64,000 nucleotides of DNA, taken from Conus ventricosus (lineage: Eukaryota > Mollusca > Gastropoda > Neogastropoda > Conidae). Of the stretch, positions 43,832 through 56,860 are shown one piece after another (the first letter of the stretch is position 1; each line of letters starts with the position of its first letter). The position numbers and the translations under genes were made by a program. Under the pieces are notes generated by a model. It did not search any database, had not been told where the DNA came from, and saw only the letters and a list, made by a program, of their open reading frames with translations. Location: NCBI GenBank assembly GCA_018398815.1, contig JAFLJL010014918.1, positions 26,356 through 90,355 on the forward strand, given 5' to 3'.

Positions 43832-44970
43832 ACACACACATTCCCTCATAATATATGAAACTCTTTTTCACTGGGCAAATCAGGTACACTTTAAAGACTA
43901 TGAGAAGATTAATTCTTGATCCCAGTGGGGATGGTCTTTTTGGGACAAATGGCTTCTCCGCCTTCTGTGCTAGTAATTTAATCTTTTCTGTCACTCTTTG
44001 GCTCTGTCTTATTTGTTTCTTTTCGTCTTGTACTGTCTATGTTTTGCCTGTAAGGACCATATTCTGCTGTCTTTGATCTGGAAGCTTTTGTGAATCCTTT
44101 TCATTTGATAGCTGTTTTTGACGTCCCAGATTTTATGCTACCTTCTTGAAATTATATTAGTGAGATTTGTACACACTGTCCACAGTGGACTCTGGCTGTC
44201 CATTTTACAGGGTCTGTACCTGCATGGTTTTTTTTATTCATGTATTTATTCATTTATTCGTTGTGGTTTTGAACTTTTTTTTTTTTTTTTACATAGTTTA
44301 CCTTTTAAAATCTGAGACGAAGAAATTGAGCGGAGCATCTGGCACTCTCAGCACATCCTACTTTCATATGCCTAAAGATGTGAATAGTTTAAGTACCATG
44401 TGTTACCTCTTATACGTTTTTTCTTTTCTTTCTGTGGTTTGACTTGTTTGTCATGTGACTTTCTGATGTGAGTTTGGCAGCCCTGAAACGGCAGTGTGTG
44501 ATAAGCTGTGCTATGATTGAAACTCGCTTAATCCTGGACGTGTCGGTTTCCTGCGATGTCTTGTCAAGTGCTGACAAAATTATTTTTCTTTGTTTAACAT
44601 TGTGTCCAACATTCCAGAAATTGTAGCTTTCAGTAAATTCAAACTGTCAGAGATTTTTGCAGTGATCGGGAATTTCTTGGATTCTCGGAAGCAAGGAATT
44701 TTAAACCCGTCTTTTTGGATGTCTGTGAAAAACCATAAGGCCTATATTTTTTTTTAGAGGATTCATCTTTTGAAATGAAGTAATATTGAAAGGAAAATCT
44801 TTATTATGTGTATCGGCTTGAATATGTTGTTCTTAAAATAACAAACTGTTGCTATATTTTATGTTTCTTTTTTTTTGACAGCTTTGATTTTGTTACAGTT
44901 TAACAAGGATTTTCTTTTGTTTGTATGCTCCACTGTACAATAAAAGTTGAGTAATGATTGCTTTTAAACT
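42754..44970 (+). other. 3' UTR and poly(A) site region of the minisatellite gene
   Basis: AT-rich non-coding DNA follows the stop codon. It contains a possible pol III B-box-like word, GGGTTGAACCC, near 43386 (weak), a poly-C plus (CA)n run near 43797-43840, and the polyadenylation signal at 44939. The part 43541-44760 is duplicated at 10894-12111. From 43911 onward it is unit 1 of a tandem triplication. Confidence 0.5.
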
Positions 44971-45369
44971 TCACGTGTTTTGTTCCTGCTTTTACGCTGT
45001 TTTATCTTGAATCAGATATATCTGAAAGACCAGTGATATGTTATTCAGTTGTATCAAAATTATTTTGTTCACCCACATTAGATTTATTTTAATAGCTTTC
45101 ATTCAATCACATTTATCCTCAAACCCTGAGTGGGTTGCTGGTAATCAACAGGCCGTAAGCTAACTCTCCTGCCATCTGTTAGTGCACAGTCTGACTTGCC
45201 TCATAATACTGTGTGTAGTGTCTCCGTTTCTTTTTTTTTTTTCATTCCCCACTCTTCTTTCTTTTTTCTCTTTCTTTCTGTTCTTTCTTTCTTTCTTTTA
45301 TTTCTCTTTCTGCTTGTCTGCCTCCCGTCTGCCTGTGTCGTCGTCTTTCTGTCCATATTCTGCTTTTTA
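43911..45369 (+). repeat. Tandem unit 1 of ~1.45 kb (well-preserved copy)
   Basis: It starts AATTCTTGATCCCAGTGGGG and ends in a CT-rich tract with CCATATTCTGC. Units 2 and 3 follow head to tail with the same order of landmarks: CTGGAAGCTTTTGTGAA, GTACACACTGTCCACAGTGG, TCCTGGACGTGTCGGTTTCC, the AATAAA site and the T/C-rich end. No gene is evident inside. Confidence 0.85.
44939..44944 (+). terminator. AATAAA polyadenylation signal
   Basis: TGTACAATAAAAGTTGAG carries a canonical hexamer about 2.2 kb after the stop codon, followed by a T-rich downstream element within 30 nt. Equivalent positions in the two following tandem copies keep it (near 46368) or a one-base variant context (near 47782). 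It is the best 3' end candidate for the minisatellite gene. Confidence 0.5.
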
Positions 45370-46786
45370 AATTCTTGATCCAGTGGGGAGGTCTTTTTGG
45401 GAAAAGGGCCCTTCTCCCCTTCGGCTAAAATTTTAAATCTTTTCTGCATCTTTTTTGGCTCTTCTTATTTGTTTCTTTTCGTCTTGTATTTTATGTTTTG
45501 CCTGTAAGGCCATTTTCCCTGCTGTCTTTGATCTGGAAGTTTTTGTGAATCCTTTTTCATTTGTACTTTTTTTTGACATCCCAGATTTTATGCTACCTTT
45601 TTGAAATTAATAGTGAGTTTGAAACACTGTCCACAGGGGACCGGGCTGTCCTTTTACGGGGTCTGACCGCAGGTTTTTTTTTCATGTTTTATTCTTTTAA
45701 ATTCGTTTGTGGTTTTGAATTTTTTTTTTTTTTTTACATATTTTTCCTTTTTTAAAATCTGAGACGAAAAAAATTGGGGAGCATCTGGCCCTTCAGCACA
45801 CCACTTTCATATCCCAAAAGAGGGAAATATTTTTAGTACCATGTGTCCCTCTTATTTTTTCTTTTCTTTCTGTTTTGACTTTTTTGTCATGTGATTTTCT
45901 GATGTGGTTTGGGGGGCCCTGAAACGGCTGTGTGATAAGCGTCTATGATTAAAACTCGTTTAATCCGGAGTGTCGGTTTCCTGCGATGTTTGTCAATGCT
46001 GAAAAATTTTATTTTTCTTTGTTTAACTTTGTGTCCAAATCCAGAAATTGTGCTTTCAAAAAAATTCAAACTGCCCAGAGTTTTGCAGTGATGGGGAATT
46101 TTTTTGGGTTTCCGGAAGCAAGGAATTTTAAAAAACCCGTCTTTTTGGTTCTGTAAAAACCATAAGGCCTATTTTTTTTTTTTAGAGGATTTATTTTTTG
46201 AAATGAAAGTAAAATTGAAAGGAAAATTTTTTATTAGGGGATGGTTGATTTTTTGTTTTTAAAAATAAAAAAAACTATTGCTTTTTTTTATGTTTTTTTT
46301 TTTTTTTTGACAGTTTTTGATTTTGTTACATTTTTTCAAGGATTTTTTTTGTTTGATGCCCACTGTACAATAAAAGTGAGTAATATTGTTTTTTAAATTT
46401 CAGTGTTTTTGTTCCCCTTTTTACGTGTTTACTTGAATCAGTTATCTGAAAGACCATGATATTTATTCAGTTGTATCAAAATTATTTTTTCACCCCCCTT
46501 AAAATTTATTTTAATAGCTTTCTTTTCGATCACATTTATCCTAAAACCCCTGAGGGGGTTTGTGGAAATCAACGGGCCCGTAAGCTAACTCCCTCCATCG
46601 TTGTGCACGTTACTTGCCTCATAATACGGTGTAGGTCTTTTTTTTTTTTTTTTTTTTTTTTATTCCCCCCTCTTTTTTCTTTTTTCTCTTTTTTTTTGTT
46701 CTTTTTTCTTTCTTTTATTTCCTTTTTCTGCTTTCTGCCTCCCTCTCCTGTGCCCTGTCTGTCTTTCTGCCATATGTTGCTTTCTT
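45370..46786 (+). repeat. Tandem unit 2 (1417 bp, error-rich)
   Basis: The landmarks of unit 1 recur in order, but with many single-base deletions and inflated T and C runs (for example CCTTTTTCATTTGTAC for CTTTTCATTTGATAG). This error pattern resembles unpolished long-read consensus more than evolutionary decay. No gene is seen. Confidence 0.8.
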
Positions 46787-48225
46787 AATTCTTGATCCAG
46801 GGGGGATGGTTTTTTTGGGGACAAATGGCTTCTTCCGCCTTCTGTGCATAATTTAATTTTTCTGTCACCCTTTTGGGCTCGTCTTATTTTTTTTTTTCGT
46901 CTTTACTTCATGTTTCTGCCTAAAAGGCCCCGTACGCTGTCTTTGATCTGGAAGCTTTTGTGAACCCTTTTTTATTTGATAGCTGTTTTTGACCCCCAAA
47001 ATTTTATGCTACCTTCTTGAAATTATAGTGAGATTTGTCCATGTCCACAGTGGACTCTGGCTGCCTTTTTACAGGGTCTGTACCTGCAGTTTTTTTTTTT
47101 TTCCCTGTATTTTTAATTTATTCTTTGTGGTTTTGAATTTTTTTTTTTTTTTTTACATAGTTTACCTTTTAAAACTGGACAAGAAAGAGCGGAGCATCTG
47201 GCATACCCCACCCAATCCTACTTTCATATCCCTAAAGATGTAAATTTTTTAAGTACCATGTGTTCCTCTTACTTTTTTTTTCTTTTCTTTTGGGGTTTTT
47301 GACTTGTTTGTCATGTGACTTTTGATGTTTTTGGCACCCCTGAAAGGGCAGTGTGGGGATAAGTGTGCTTATTGAAACTCCTTAATCGGGAGTGTCGGTT
47401 TCCCTGCGATGCCCTTGCAATGCGAAAAAAATTATTTTTTTTGTTTAAATTGTTCCAAACCTTTCCAAAAATTGTAGCTTCAAAAATTTCAAACTGTCAA
47501 GTTTTTGCAGTGATGGGGAATTTCTTGGTTTCCCGGGAAGAAAGGGAATTTTAAAAAAAACCCCCGCTTTTTGGATGTCGGAAAAACCCCATAAGGCCTT
47601 ATTTTTTTTAGGGGATTTCTTTTGAAATGAAATAATATTGAAAGGAAAATTTTTTATGTGTATGGGCTTAAATTTTGTTGTTCTTAAAATAACAAAACTG
47701 TTGATATTTTATTTTTTTTTTTTTTGCGCTTTGATTTTGTTACAGTTTAAAAAAGGGTTTTTCTTTTGTTTGTATGCTCCACTGAAAATAAAGTTGAGTA
47801 ATGATTGTTTTTAAAAACTTCACGTGTTTTGTTCCTGTTTTTAAAAGCTGTTTATCTTGAATCAGATTACTGAAAGACCATGATATGTTATTCAGTTGTA
47901 TCAAAATTATTTTTTTCACCCACATTAGATTTTATTTTAAAGTTTCTTTCGATAATTTATCCCTCAAACCCTGAGTGGGTTTGGGGTAATCAACAGGCCG
48001 TAAGCAACTCTCCGCCTCTGTTAGTGCACAGTGACTTGCCCTAATAGTGACAGTCCCCTTTTTTTCTTTTTTTTTTTCATTCCCCCCCACTCTCTTTTTT
48101 CTTTTTTCCTTTTTCTTTTTTTTGTTTTTTTCTTTTTTTTTTTCCCCCTTTTTTTTTTCGCTTTTTTTCTCCCTCCCGTCTCCTTTTCCCTGTCTGCCCT
48201 TTCTGTATTGTCTCTTTCCCCTGCC
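46787..48225 (+). repeat. Tandem unit 3 (~1439 bp, error-rich)
   Basis: The same landmarks are present, including GGATGTCGGAAAAACC, AATAAAGTTGAGTAATG near 47790 and the terminal T/C-rich block. Homopolymer inflation is similar to or worse than in unit 2. It grades into a longer polypyrimidine tract at 48160-48400. Confidence 0.75.
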
Positions 48226-48400
48226 TCTCTCTCTCTCTCTCCCTCCTCCCTTCCTCTCTCTCTCCTCTCCCCTCTCTCTTTTCCTCATCTGTTTTTTTTT
48301 CCTTTTCCTTTCTCCCTACCCTTCTCTGCTCCCCCCCCCCCTTTTCTCTGCCCTTCCCCTCCTCCCCCCTCCCCCATCCTCTAGTTCTTTTTCAATTTTA
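48050..48400 (+). repeat. Polypyrimidine tract
   Basis: About 350 bp of almost pure C and T on the + strand, including (CT)n near 48225-48280 and C runs near 48330. The ORFs across it (Phe/Ser/Leu/Pro only) are composition artefacts. Such tracts can form triplex DNA and are prone to sequencing error. Confidence 0.85.
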
Positions 48401-48479
48401 TTTTTGTTTACCTTATAAGTCATGCTTTGCTCTATCTTTGTAGGTCTACGAAAAGCTAGGCCTTTCAGGCACTGAGAAA

Positions 48480-50900
48480 ACTTACCTATTAACGAAATAA
48501 GGACCCAGAAAAATTTCAAAGGAAAAAGGAGATTTTACAAATAAAAAAGGCTTCTATCAAAACAAATTAGAGAAAAAAAAGGGGTTATATAAAAAACAAA
48601 TTTATGTCTTTTTACACAAAATCTTAAAGATAGAAGGGAAATTTTGGAGCCAATAAGAAGCATTAGGAAAGAAAAAAGAATAAAGCAAACCACTTACCAC
48701 AACTTTGCAATGGAAAGAACATTTTAAAGGAATATAAACCCCAAAAATAAATGAGACAAATAATGACCAAAAGTACTTCGGAATTATTGAAGAAGAAATT
48801 TTTGTTAAAGATTAGATGTAGATTATCGATAAGAAATAAGTTCAGATCCTTAAGAAAATTTAAAATGGGTAAAGCCGGTTTAACAAATTCCCCCCAAAAT
48901 CTTAAAAACAATAGACATAAAAAATTTCCATTTTTGCAAAATTATTCAAAAAGTTGTTCCAAGCCGGTTACTTCCCTTTAAAATCCCCCCGAGCGTCATA
49001 GTTCCTTACACAAGAAAACCCCCAGAAAATTACAGGGGAATACCTATTGTGCATAAAGCAAAATTTCACAGAAATTTTAAATAACAATTTACAGTTGGGC
49101 CGAAGGGAAAATAAAAAAAGCAGAAAGGGCAGGATTTGGGAAAGGTTTCTTCGATATTTCAATTTTTTACATTAATAACTTAATAATAACTGTTATAGGG
49201 TAACCAGGAAAAAACATACATACATTCATCGATTCCCAAAAAGCTTTCAATACTGTCAAAAGAGACAAACTGTGGACAATTCTAAGTAAACAAAAAATCA
49301 ACAAAAATGTTAACAGCTGAAAGGTTTTTAAGGAACTGCAAGCATGCGTAAGACCGGTCGACTTAAAAATTCTTTGGTCCCGGTTGGAGTGAAAAGGGTT
49401 GCTTACTGTCACCTCTGTTTTTTCCTTACTAAAAACGGAAGTAGCAATAAGTTACAACACGGGAAGACAGGGAAAAACCAATTTCTACCTGAACAGGGGA
49501 AAATCTTTACTTGATTTTTAAGATAAATACCCCCAATTTTCCTTAACTCCAGCGGTCTACAAAATGAGATAAAAATTTACAAAAAGCTTCGATTTTTAGG
49601 TTTAACGGTTAACCTCAAAAAACTAAAAAAAATGGTCTTCGAAAAGGTGGTTTTTTTAGGCAAAACAGAAAAATGAAAATTACAAAGGTCAAAAAATTGA
49701 AGTAGTAAATATTTCAAAATTTGGGCTTCACCCTGAAAACAAATTTTTTGTAACATTTTACTTTTCGGAAAGCAAAAGAGGAAAGGCAAGATTTAAAAAA
49801 TAATGAAAAAATGAAATTTTTGGAACTTGGATTTAGCCATATATTTTAAATTGTTACACACAATTAACCCTTACTTTTTTTCCCGCAGAACATGGGAATA
49901 ATCAGCATAAAAGCCATAAAAAATATTCATTTATTTGCATGTAAAAAAATTTTTTAGGTGGGAAGACAGCTTCGCTCTTCAGCTCTTCCTTGACACTGCA
50001 TTATGCAGATCCCTCTTTTTCGGGCCAAAACACTTGGGAACTTTCTTTTATTTTTCAGGCCCCTTTCCTGCGGAAAAATCTCCCTTCTCACCCGAAACTC
50101 AAACATCTTTCTTCTTTAAAGTCCCCCCCAAAAACAACTCTCTTAAAACATTTTTTTTCTGCTCCTTCGCGGGTGTGGCGTGTGTTTGTGTGTTTGTGCT
50201 TGTGTGTGGTGTGTGTGTGTGTGTTTGTGTGTGGGTGTGTGTGTTTTGTGTGTGTGTGTGTTGTGTGTGTGTGTGTGTGGTTAGAGCTTATTGCTGAAAA
50301 AGCGCTTAGGGCTTTTGTTTAAGATTAAGGCACTAAGTTCCTTATTATTATTATTATTTTTTAAAAAAAAACACAAAAAATTTAGTTTAGGGGATTGGGG
50401 AAAAATTTACCGAAAAATATTGATGCAAAATAAGAGAAATTTCGATATTGGTTCAGATTTATTAAAATGTCACCTGACAGAATCCCAAAACAAGCATTAA
50501 AGAGAAAGAAGAAATAAACAAACCTCAGAACTGGGTTTTTAGAGATAAAAACGTTGTCTAAATGTTGGCTTTTCAAAGTTTGGAACAATGAAGGAGTGGG
50601 GGATGAATATGGGTTTTCATTTTTTACAAAACAAAGAAAAAGACGCTACAAAAACAAAAACAGGCACGAAAAACTAGAGAATACCGAACGTTTTTAAACT
50701 ACTTCCCTTTAAAACCTACATAAAAAACCGGGAAAAATACCAAAGTGAAATTTACTATACCAGGTTTAGAAAAGCCTAACTGACACGTCTGGGGACAAAT
50801 ATTTGCATGAAAAACAAAGATATATAGACTTTTTTTAGCGTTTTCAACACCCCCTTTGCCCAGTAGGGGAAAGAAACACTTTTTAACAGCTTGTCCTTTT
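48480..50900 (+). mobile_element. Second LINE lineage, RT region, heavily frame-broken
   Basis: Short + strand peptides appear in the correct order for a non-LTR RT: QWKEHFKGI (48700), GKAGLTN (48866), ITGEYLLCIKQ and neighbouring NYRG-like DNA (49035), FIDSQKAFNTVKRDKLWTIL (49225, RT motif with FxDxxKAFxxV), FKELQACVR (49328), LTVNLKKTK (about 49600) and KIEVVN (about 49695). This is the order linker, fingers, catalytic palm, post-palm. Further LINE-like C-terminal sequence continues to about 50900. Families such as RTE or other L1-like groups fit; subfamily not assigned. It differs from the elements at 14-40 kb. Confidence 0.7.
50170..50283 (+). repeat. (TG)n microsatellite
   Basis: An impure TG run of about 110 bp with occasional TTTG and GGGTG interruptions. 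It lies inside the frame-broken LINE region. Confidence 0.9.
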
Positions 50901-52424
50901 TTTTTTTTGTTTTACTCTTTTTGAAAAATGAGAATGAAACGTAACAGCTAAACGACTTTTAAAAAACTGTGGTTTTGTAAATAGCTCACTCTCGCGCTTT
51001 GCCAAAACCCCCCGCGAAACTGTAGCTCCTTCCTCCAAACACCCTTGCTTCACTCCAACATTTAAAAACTCAAAGAAATAAAGTTCCAACTTTATTTGTA
51101 CGAAAACCACTTAACTTCACATCATAATCTAACTACATTTTTGCACACAGGTATTAAAAAAATTTAAAATTTAAAATTTACCAACCCTAAACTTTACTTT
51201 ATTTCTAAACTCCCCTGACCCCCTAACGAAAAACTTCCCGACTGAAACTAGAACTCACCTAACCTCTGCCTCCCAACCAAATTAAATAATTTCCCCAATT
51301 CCCCCAAAACAATTAATTCACACCCTACCTCCCAATTACCGAACATTCTTACACAACATTTTAGACTCATGTCCCCCCGCTCAATTATTCCGACCCCTTC
51401 AATTTTTGTAAAACACCACACGCAATACAAAATCCCGCCCCGCGCAAGCTCTCCATAAAATTTCAGTTCATCGCCACGCGGTTTCAAAAGGGCCCCCCCA
51501 CTATCAAACTGATGCCCCAAAAGCCGGAAAAAATATATTAGAACCTAAAAAAATCTTGTTCCTATTCGAAACATCTTAAACCTCTAAGCAATAAATACAA
51601 CTGGGAAACCCAAAATCCAACTATACCCCAAGCAGCCCACCCTCCACCTTCAAAAAGGACCGAACACGGGTCGGACAGGGCCCTTTTATTTCCCCACGAT
51701 TGCCTTGGCTTCACCAAGGCCATACCCCGATGCGGAGATTTTTAAAAAACCCCAAAAAATTTTACACTATCACTAACTTTCGACATCACCCCCTTCCCCG
51801 GGGAAAAAAAAAAAAACTTTAAAAATTTTTTTTTTTTTTAAAAAAAGCCGGACCGACGGGGGAAAAGTTCCTCTGAAGATGGCTCCAACACCCTATTTTA
51901 CCATTTTTGGGAAAATCCACGATTAAATAAAATAACCTTTCCAAAGGTTTAAAAATTGGTACCACCCAAAATTGTACCCCCGAAAAAAAAAAAAAAAAAC
52001 CCCCAGCCAACCCAAAAAACTGTGAGTCGGGGTTTCTTGAATGACATTTCAAATTGACCTTTTTTTTTGTTAAATTAACATCCATGGAAAAGCACACACA
52101 CCACACACACACTCACTCGCACAACACGCCCAAAATTGCACACCACTCACTCGCACACGCACAACACACAACCCCATGGGTGGGCACTAAACTTTCTGAC
52201 TCCCCCCCCCTCCCCGGGGGGAAAAAAAAAAAAACAAAACTATTATATATTTTTTTTTTTTTTTTAAAGACCAGGACCGACGGGGAAAAGTTTCCTCTGA
52301 AGATGGTCCAAATAGGTGTTTTATCCATTTAGGAAAACCAATATTAAGAGCTTCAGAATAAACCCTTTAAACCCGGTTAAAATTTGGGACCACACTCAAT
52401 AATTGACTAGTCCCCCCACTGCAA
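50901..52424. other. Non-coding, low-accuracy sequence; G-poor stretch and a ~410-bp spaced duplication
   Basis: From about 51110 to 51480 the + strand has very few G and long A/C words. From 51790 to 51920 and again from 52200 to 52340 the same block occurs: A run, T run, GACCGACGGGGAAAAGTT, CCTCTGAAGATGG, then CCATTT. A (CA)n-like stretch lies at 52090-52170. No gene is supportable. Confidence 0.6.
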
Positions 52425-55400
52425 AGCTCAATCCCTTTAGAGTAATTTTTCTATTACTCTATCCATTTTTTGAAAAATTTCGTCGAATTAACATTAGTCC
52501 CCCGACCCCCCTCAAGGGACATGGGGTACAAAAAGTAACTCAAACCCCTATCAAGAATCTCTATGCCCCCGTCTAGGGTTTCACCCCCGATTTTGCATCA
52601 ACATCCCCAAAAACGACCGAAGGTCCCCCCGGTCCCCATCTAGAAAAATTTTTTAAAAATTTAATCACTATAAAATTTACTTTTACTGTCAAATTTTTCC
52701 CTCCATGTGAGTCAAACGTTGATTGAAATGTTTTTGTTTTTTTTTTCCTCCAAATAATTAATGGCTTTTTACGCTTTTAAAAACCTGGTCACAAAAGTTG
52801 ATTGAAAAGTTTTCATTCCAAAGGTTTATAGGTCTTTTCACGTCCTTGAAAATTCATTGTGTTTTTGCAATGGTTAACGCAAGATTTTTTGCCACATACA
52901 GTTTTGAAAATTTATTTCACCGTGTACCGACACAAAAACTGGAGTGGGCTGAACATGTCGACGTCAACGGGGAAGTAGCTTGAACTTGCGAGCTGGGATC
53001 GCTACGGAAGTGCAACGAGGGATGACAGCGACTTTCCCTCACCTTGGTTCCGCAACAATCCATCCACCGCAAAAAACATGTTCTCCATCTAACAAGTTAA
53101 TGCTATGAAATACAAGATAAATCCGCAAGACCCTCACTCCACCAGACAGACCCCCATCCGCTTCATAATTACTTCCCCCGGGATTGGCAAAATTTAAAAA
53201 AAATCGCAGTGCAAGACCCCAGGCAAAAAACGCACATTTTTAGGTTTAGCGTTTTTTCCCAAAACGAAAGCGGTTTTTGACCGTCTCGACAATGAAATGA
53301 AGACCAAAAGATACGCTGGGAAATTTTTCCACGGCCCCTAACCAAGCCTTCCCCCCCTATAGTTTTAGTCCTTTTTCTTTTTGCCAGGGCCCCTGCTTGC
53401 GTAAGGGTTGGGTGCACTTCCCTTCTTTGGACGCAGCAAAAAAGCCCCTATGCCCCCGATGAAACCAGTGGCCAAATGAAGGTCTGCGCAAAATCGGGGA
53501 TGCCAAAAACAGGACTTTTGGATAAACCGCTTTCCATGGTCAAACGCGTTTTTTCGTTTGAACAAAAGGGGGGACCACTTCACCTTGCTTGGACACATTC
53601 TTTGTCAAACCACCAAGGTCCCGGGCCTGGAATGGGTATGTACCCCGATAAATCCTCCATGCCCAAAAAAGAACAACTTGTCGCTTTTTGTTGGACACTG
53701 ACTGACAAAACTTGGAAACCTTGCTTGGTTCTGGTACATTCATTGCCCCCCCTGACATTCCCCAAAAAGGTAACTTCTGATAGCACTTTAATCTTATGGC
53801 CGAGCTGTAAAACCATCAAAGACAACTCCTCAAAAACGCAAGTGAGATAAGTGGGGTGTCCCCCTGACAGTAGCCACCAAAAATTCGTCGAAGAAATTCA
53901 AGGGATCGAACTTCTTTCAAATGCAATTTCCTCATCTGCGGGAAAAAGGCTTGGGGGGGTGTGGATAACCCCCAAAAAAGGGATGCGCTTGAATTGAAAC
54001 AAGCCCGTGGAGTCCGAAAAGCGGGTTTTTTTCCCCCCCCCCTCCCCTCACCATCTTAATCTGCCAATACCTTTGGTCAGATCAAAATTTGTGAAACCTT
54101 TTTTTTCTTTGAAGAAAAAAAGCTCCTCAATTGGATTGGTTCAGAATCAAAAATGTGTCACCTTTTGATTTCTCGCATGTCAAAGCAAAAGCGCACAGAC
54201 CATCTCTCTTTCCCATAAACGACTGGGGATGAAAAAAGGGGGAAAAAAAGGTTTATGATACCATTTTTTAACATTTTATCAAATTTTTTTTTTGACCAAG
54301 TCGTCGAACCGAAAGGGAAAAGGAACTGCCGAAAATTTTACGGGTTTTTTAAACTGGAGCGAAATGCGATGTTCGCATAAATCATGACGCCTGGAAAAAC
54401 AGTAAGCATTTCAAGTTTTTCCTACCTGTTCAAAAATTTTTAGCCTCTTGCCTGTGGCAAGGCCCAAAATCATATTTGACCTCTTTCACACCTTTAGTTT
54501 GCCACTGTGGGGAAATGTTTGATAGACACTTTGGAAAAGTCCTTTGGGACACCCCTTTTCATACATAAAGGTAGCATGACACTGACGCAAGACCATTCAT
54601 TCTTCCTTTTTTACTCTCTCAAAATGTTTATGTGAAACAATTTTTGTACCCCCTTTATGTCGATAAGTAATCATTACCACATGTTTTCTTGAGTACAAAA
54701 ATGGGGGCCCTTCCATTTCAACCATTTTTTTTTGTTCGTGGGCACAACATAACACCCGATCACCAATTGACAAATTTTTTGTCATTCCCTTTTGAAATTT
54801 ATACGTCTGTTCTACGACCGCTTCCTGACCCATTTTGTGCTAAGTCAATCATGTCATCAAAGTGGGCTTCATGTGTTGTACATAACGTATTGGTTTACTG
54901 TGTTCTGGTTTTTCACCCGTCCTGACATACAAGAGTTGGGGAGGCCCCTGGGGACCTGCCATCAGAAATGGGAAAACAGAAAAATTTGGTTCTTTCGGAA
55001 ACTCCCTGTCGCAAAAAAAAGCACCGGGGGGGTTTCGTCCCACCTTTTTGGTTTTGTTCCCATCAATTTCCTTAGCAGGTCTTTAGTGTCCATTAAAACG
55101 TTTCCACTAATCCATTTTGTCTGGGGATGTAAAGGGGGGAATGAATTGCGGACACACAACAATCCAACAAATTTTTCATCATGTCTGAGGTGAAATTGTG
55201 CCCCCTTTGGCGACAAAATTTCATGGGGGAAAACCATGCGCAGAAGATCACAAAAAAGCTTCGGGTACTGCTTCGGTCGCAAAGGTCCCCTTTGGGGGAA
55301 CTGCCTCCGGATTCCGTTGCCCGTCTACACATGTGAAATGTACGCAAACCCGAAGTAGACAAAGGAGTGGACCCACAATATCCCCCCAGACTCTCGAGAA

Positions 55401-56860
55401 TGGTTTTTCTATCACAGGGAATATTTCAAAGGGGTGGCGGGGACCTTGCCCCTTTGGAAAAAGGGCTTTTTGGCAAATATCACGGGGCCCGCAGTAATTT
55501 TCCCTTAATCTCCCGGCGAATCCCGGCCAAAAAAAACGGGGCAATTTTTTTGTAGGTATGTTGCTGGCCATATGCCCCCCAACAGCCGTCAGAGCTGCCC
55601 AAAAGGGACAGCGGTCGCAACTCTTTTTGGGGCCACAAGTTCCGCCAATCCTTTTGTCCGGGACCTTCACGACGGTTAAAAAAAAGCCCTTCCCCGACCC
55701 CAAAAAATCATCCCCCTTTTTTCCCGGGTTGTCCCGGCTTTTTGGAAACTGATTCCAAAGATTTTCACCTTTTTTGTAATCGGCACTTTGTCGGGGTTTA
55801 AACGCCAAATTTGGAACTTTGGCAGTAAAAAAGGTCCCGGGAAAAGGTTGTCAGTTTCCCCTTTGTTTGTGTCTCGTTGTGACAGCTTTGCAACTTCAAA
55901 CAAACAATGTACAAACCCGGTATCGACCCAAAAAACACATCACACACAGTTTTTCAAAACACAAGCTTTGAACTCCCGGAAAAAGCTAGGACAAATCAAT
56001 GTCACAACTGTACGGAAATAACAGTTTTTACCACAAACGGTACAGGGTTGTTAAACCCATACTGTTCTTTTGAAACCAAGATTTTCTGACTCCCCTGTGA
56101 AAAACCGAATCCAACATGACATCGTCCCGTCCATTTCCCGTACCCCGACTTTTGAATTTCATTGGGCAAGCCATGTTTTACAACAACCCAAAGGAGCCCA
56201 TCTGTGATTTCAGCATTGGGGTTTCCCACACAGTCTTTCAGAAGGTCTTACTGTCACCACACCAAGGGGATGTTCTGCCTTTCCCCTTTGGGTTGTCTTG
56301 GGGACATTCGTTTTGTGTTGACAAATGCTTTTGGGTTTTGTCATGGCTTTCCTGTCTCAACACGAAAAGTAGTGTTTCCTGACCCCCTGGTATTTGAAAC
56401 ATAAGATTTTCCTGGGGGCCCCCGTGCCACGGTAAACCCCCCCAAACCTCCTCTAAAATTTGGAATCACCCTTTGGGTTGGGGATTCCCCGACACAGAAG
56501 GGGGGCAAAAGGTGAACTTTTTTCCCCACTCCCCAAAGGTTTCAATCTTTTGTACTTTTCTGAAACCTTTTTAGCCTTCTCAACCAAATCTTTCACATTT
56601 TGAAAAACCATTTCCTTTAAAAAGGTTACCACTTTGCAAACAAAGGCGACAAAATTGTTTTAGTGATCAACAAATTTAAAAAGACCTTCAAATGACTTTT
56701 AACCCTGACAATCTATCCTGCAGAAAAAGCGGTGCAATTATCAAAAAAATGGAAAGGTCTCACTTTGTTCTGGCTTTAAAATGCGGAATTTTCCGAAATC
56801 CTTCCTTGTTTCATGAAAGCGCTCCCAACAATGGTCACTCAATCCCCGGGGGTGAAAACA
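52425..56860 (-). mobile_element. Ty3/gypsy-like element, copy 1, integrase upstream of RT (Gmr1-type order)
   Basis: On the minus strand, reading from high to low coordinates, integrase pieces come first: FFWPGFAGRLRENY and DICQKALFPKG (about 55560), PVIEKPFSRVWGDIVGPL (about 55410), FTSDMMKN, NGLVETF (about 55110-55200), then a GDRVL-type C-terminal piece (54770). RT and RNase H follow downstream: KRQVVLFWAWRIYRGTYP (about 53670) and FLLRPKKGS, DGQKPLSFWEK (53240-53460). Ty3/gypsy elements usually have integrase last, and the reverse order is known from Gmr1-like elements. Frames are broken throughout. LTRs were not identified. Boundaries are the limits of similarity to copy 2. Confidence 0.72.

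Noticed and set aside
48031..48418. Phe/Ser/Pro-rich ORFs
   Set aside because: Translation of a polypyrimidine tract.
51248..51520. 90-residue minus-strand ORF in the G-poor stretch
   Set aside because: Plausible-looking composition but no recognisable motif, no splice sites, and it lies in low-accuracy sequence.
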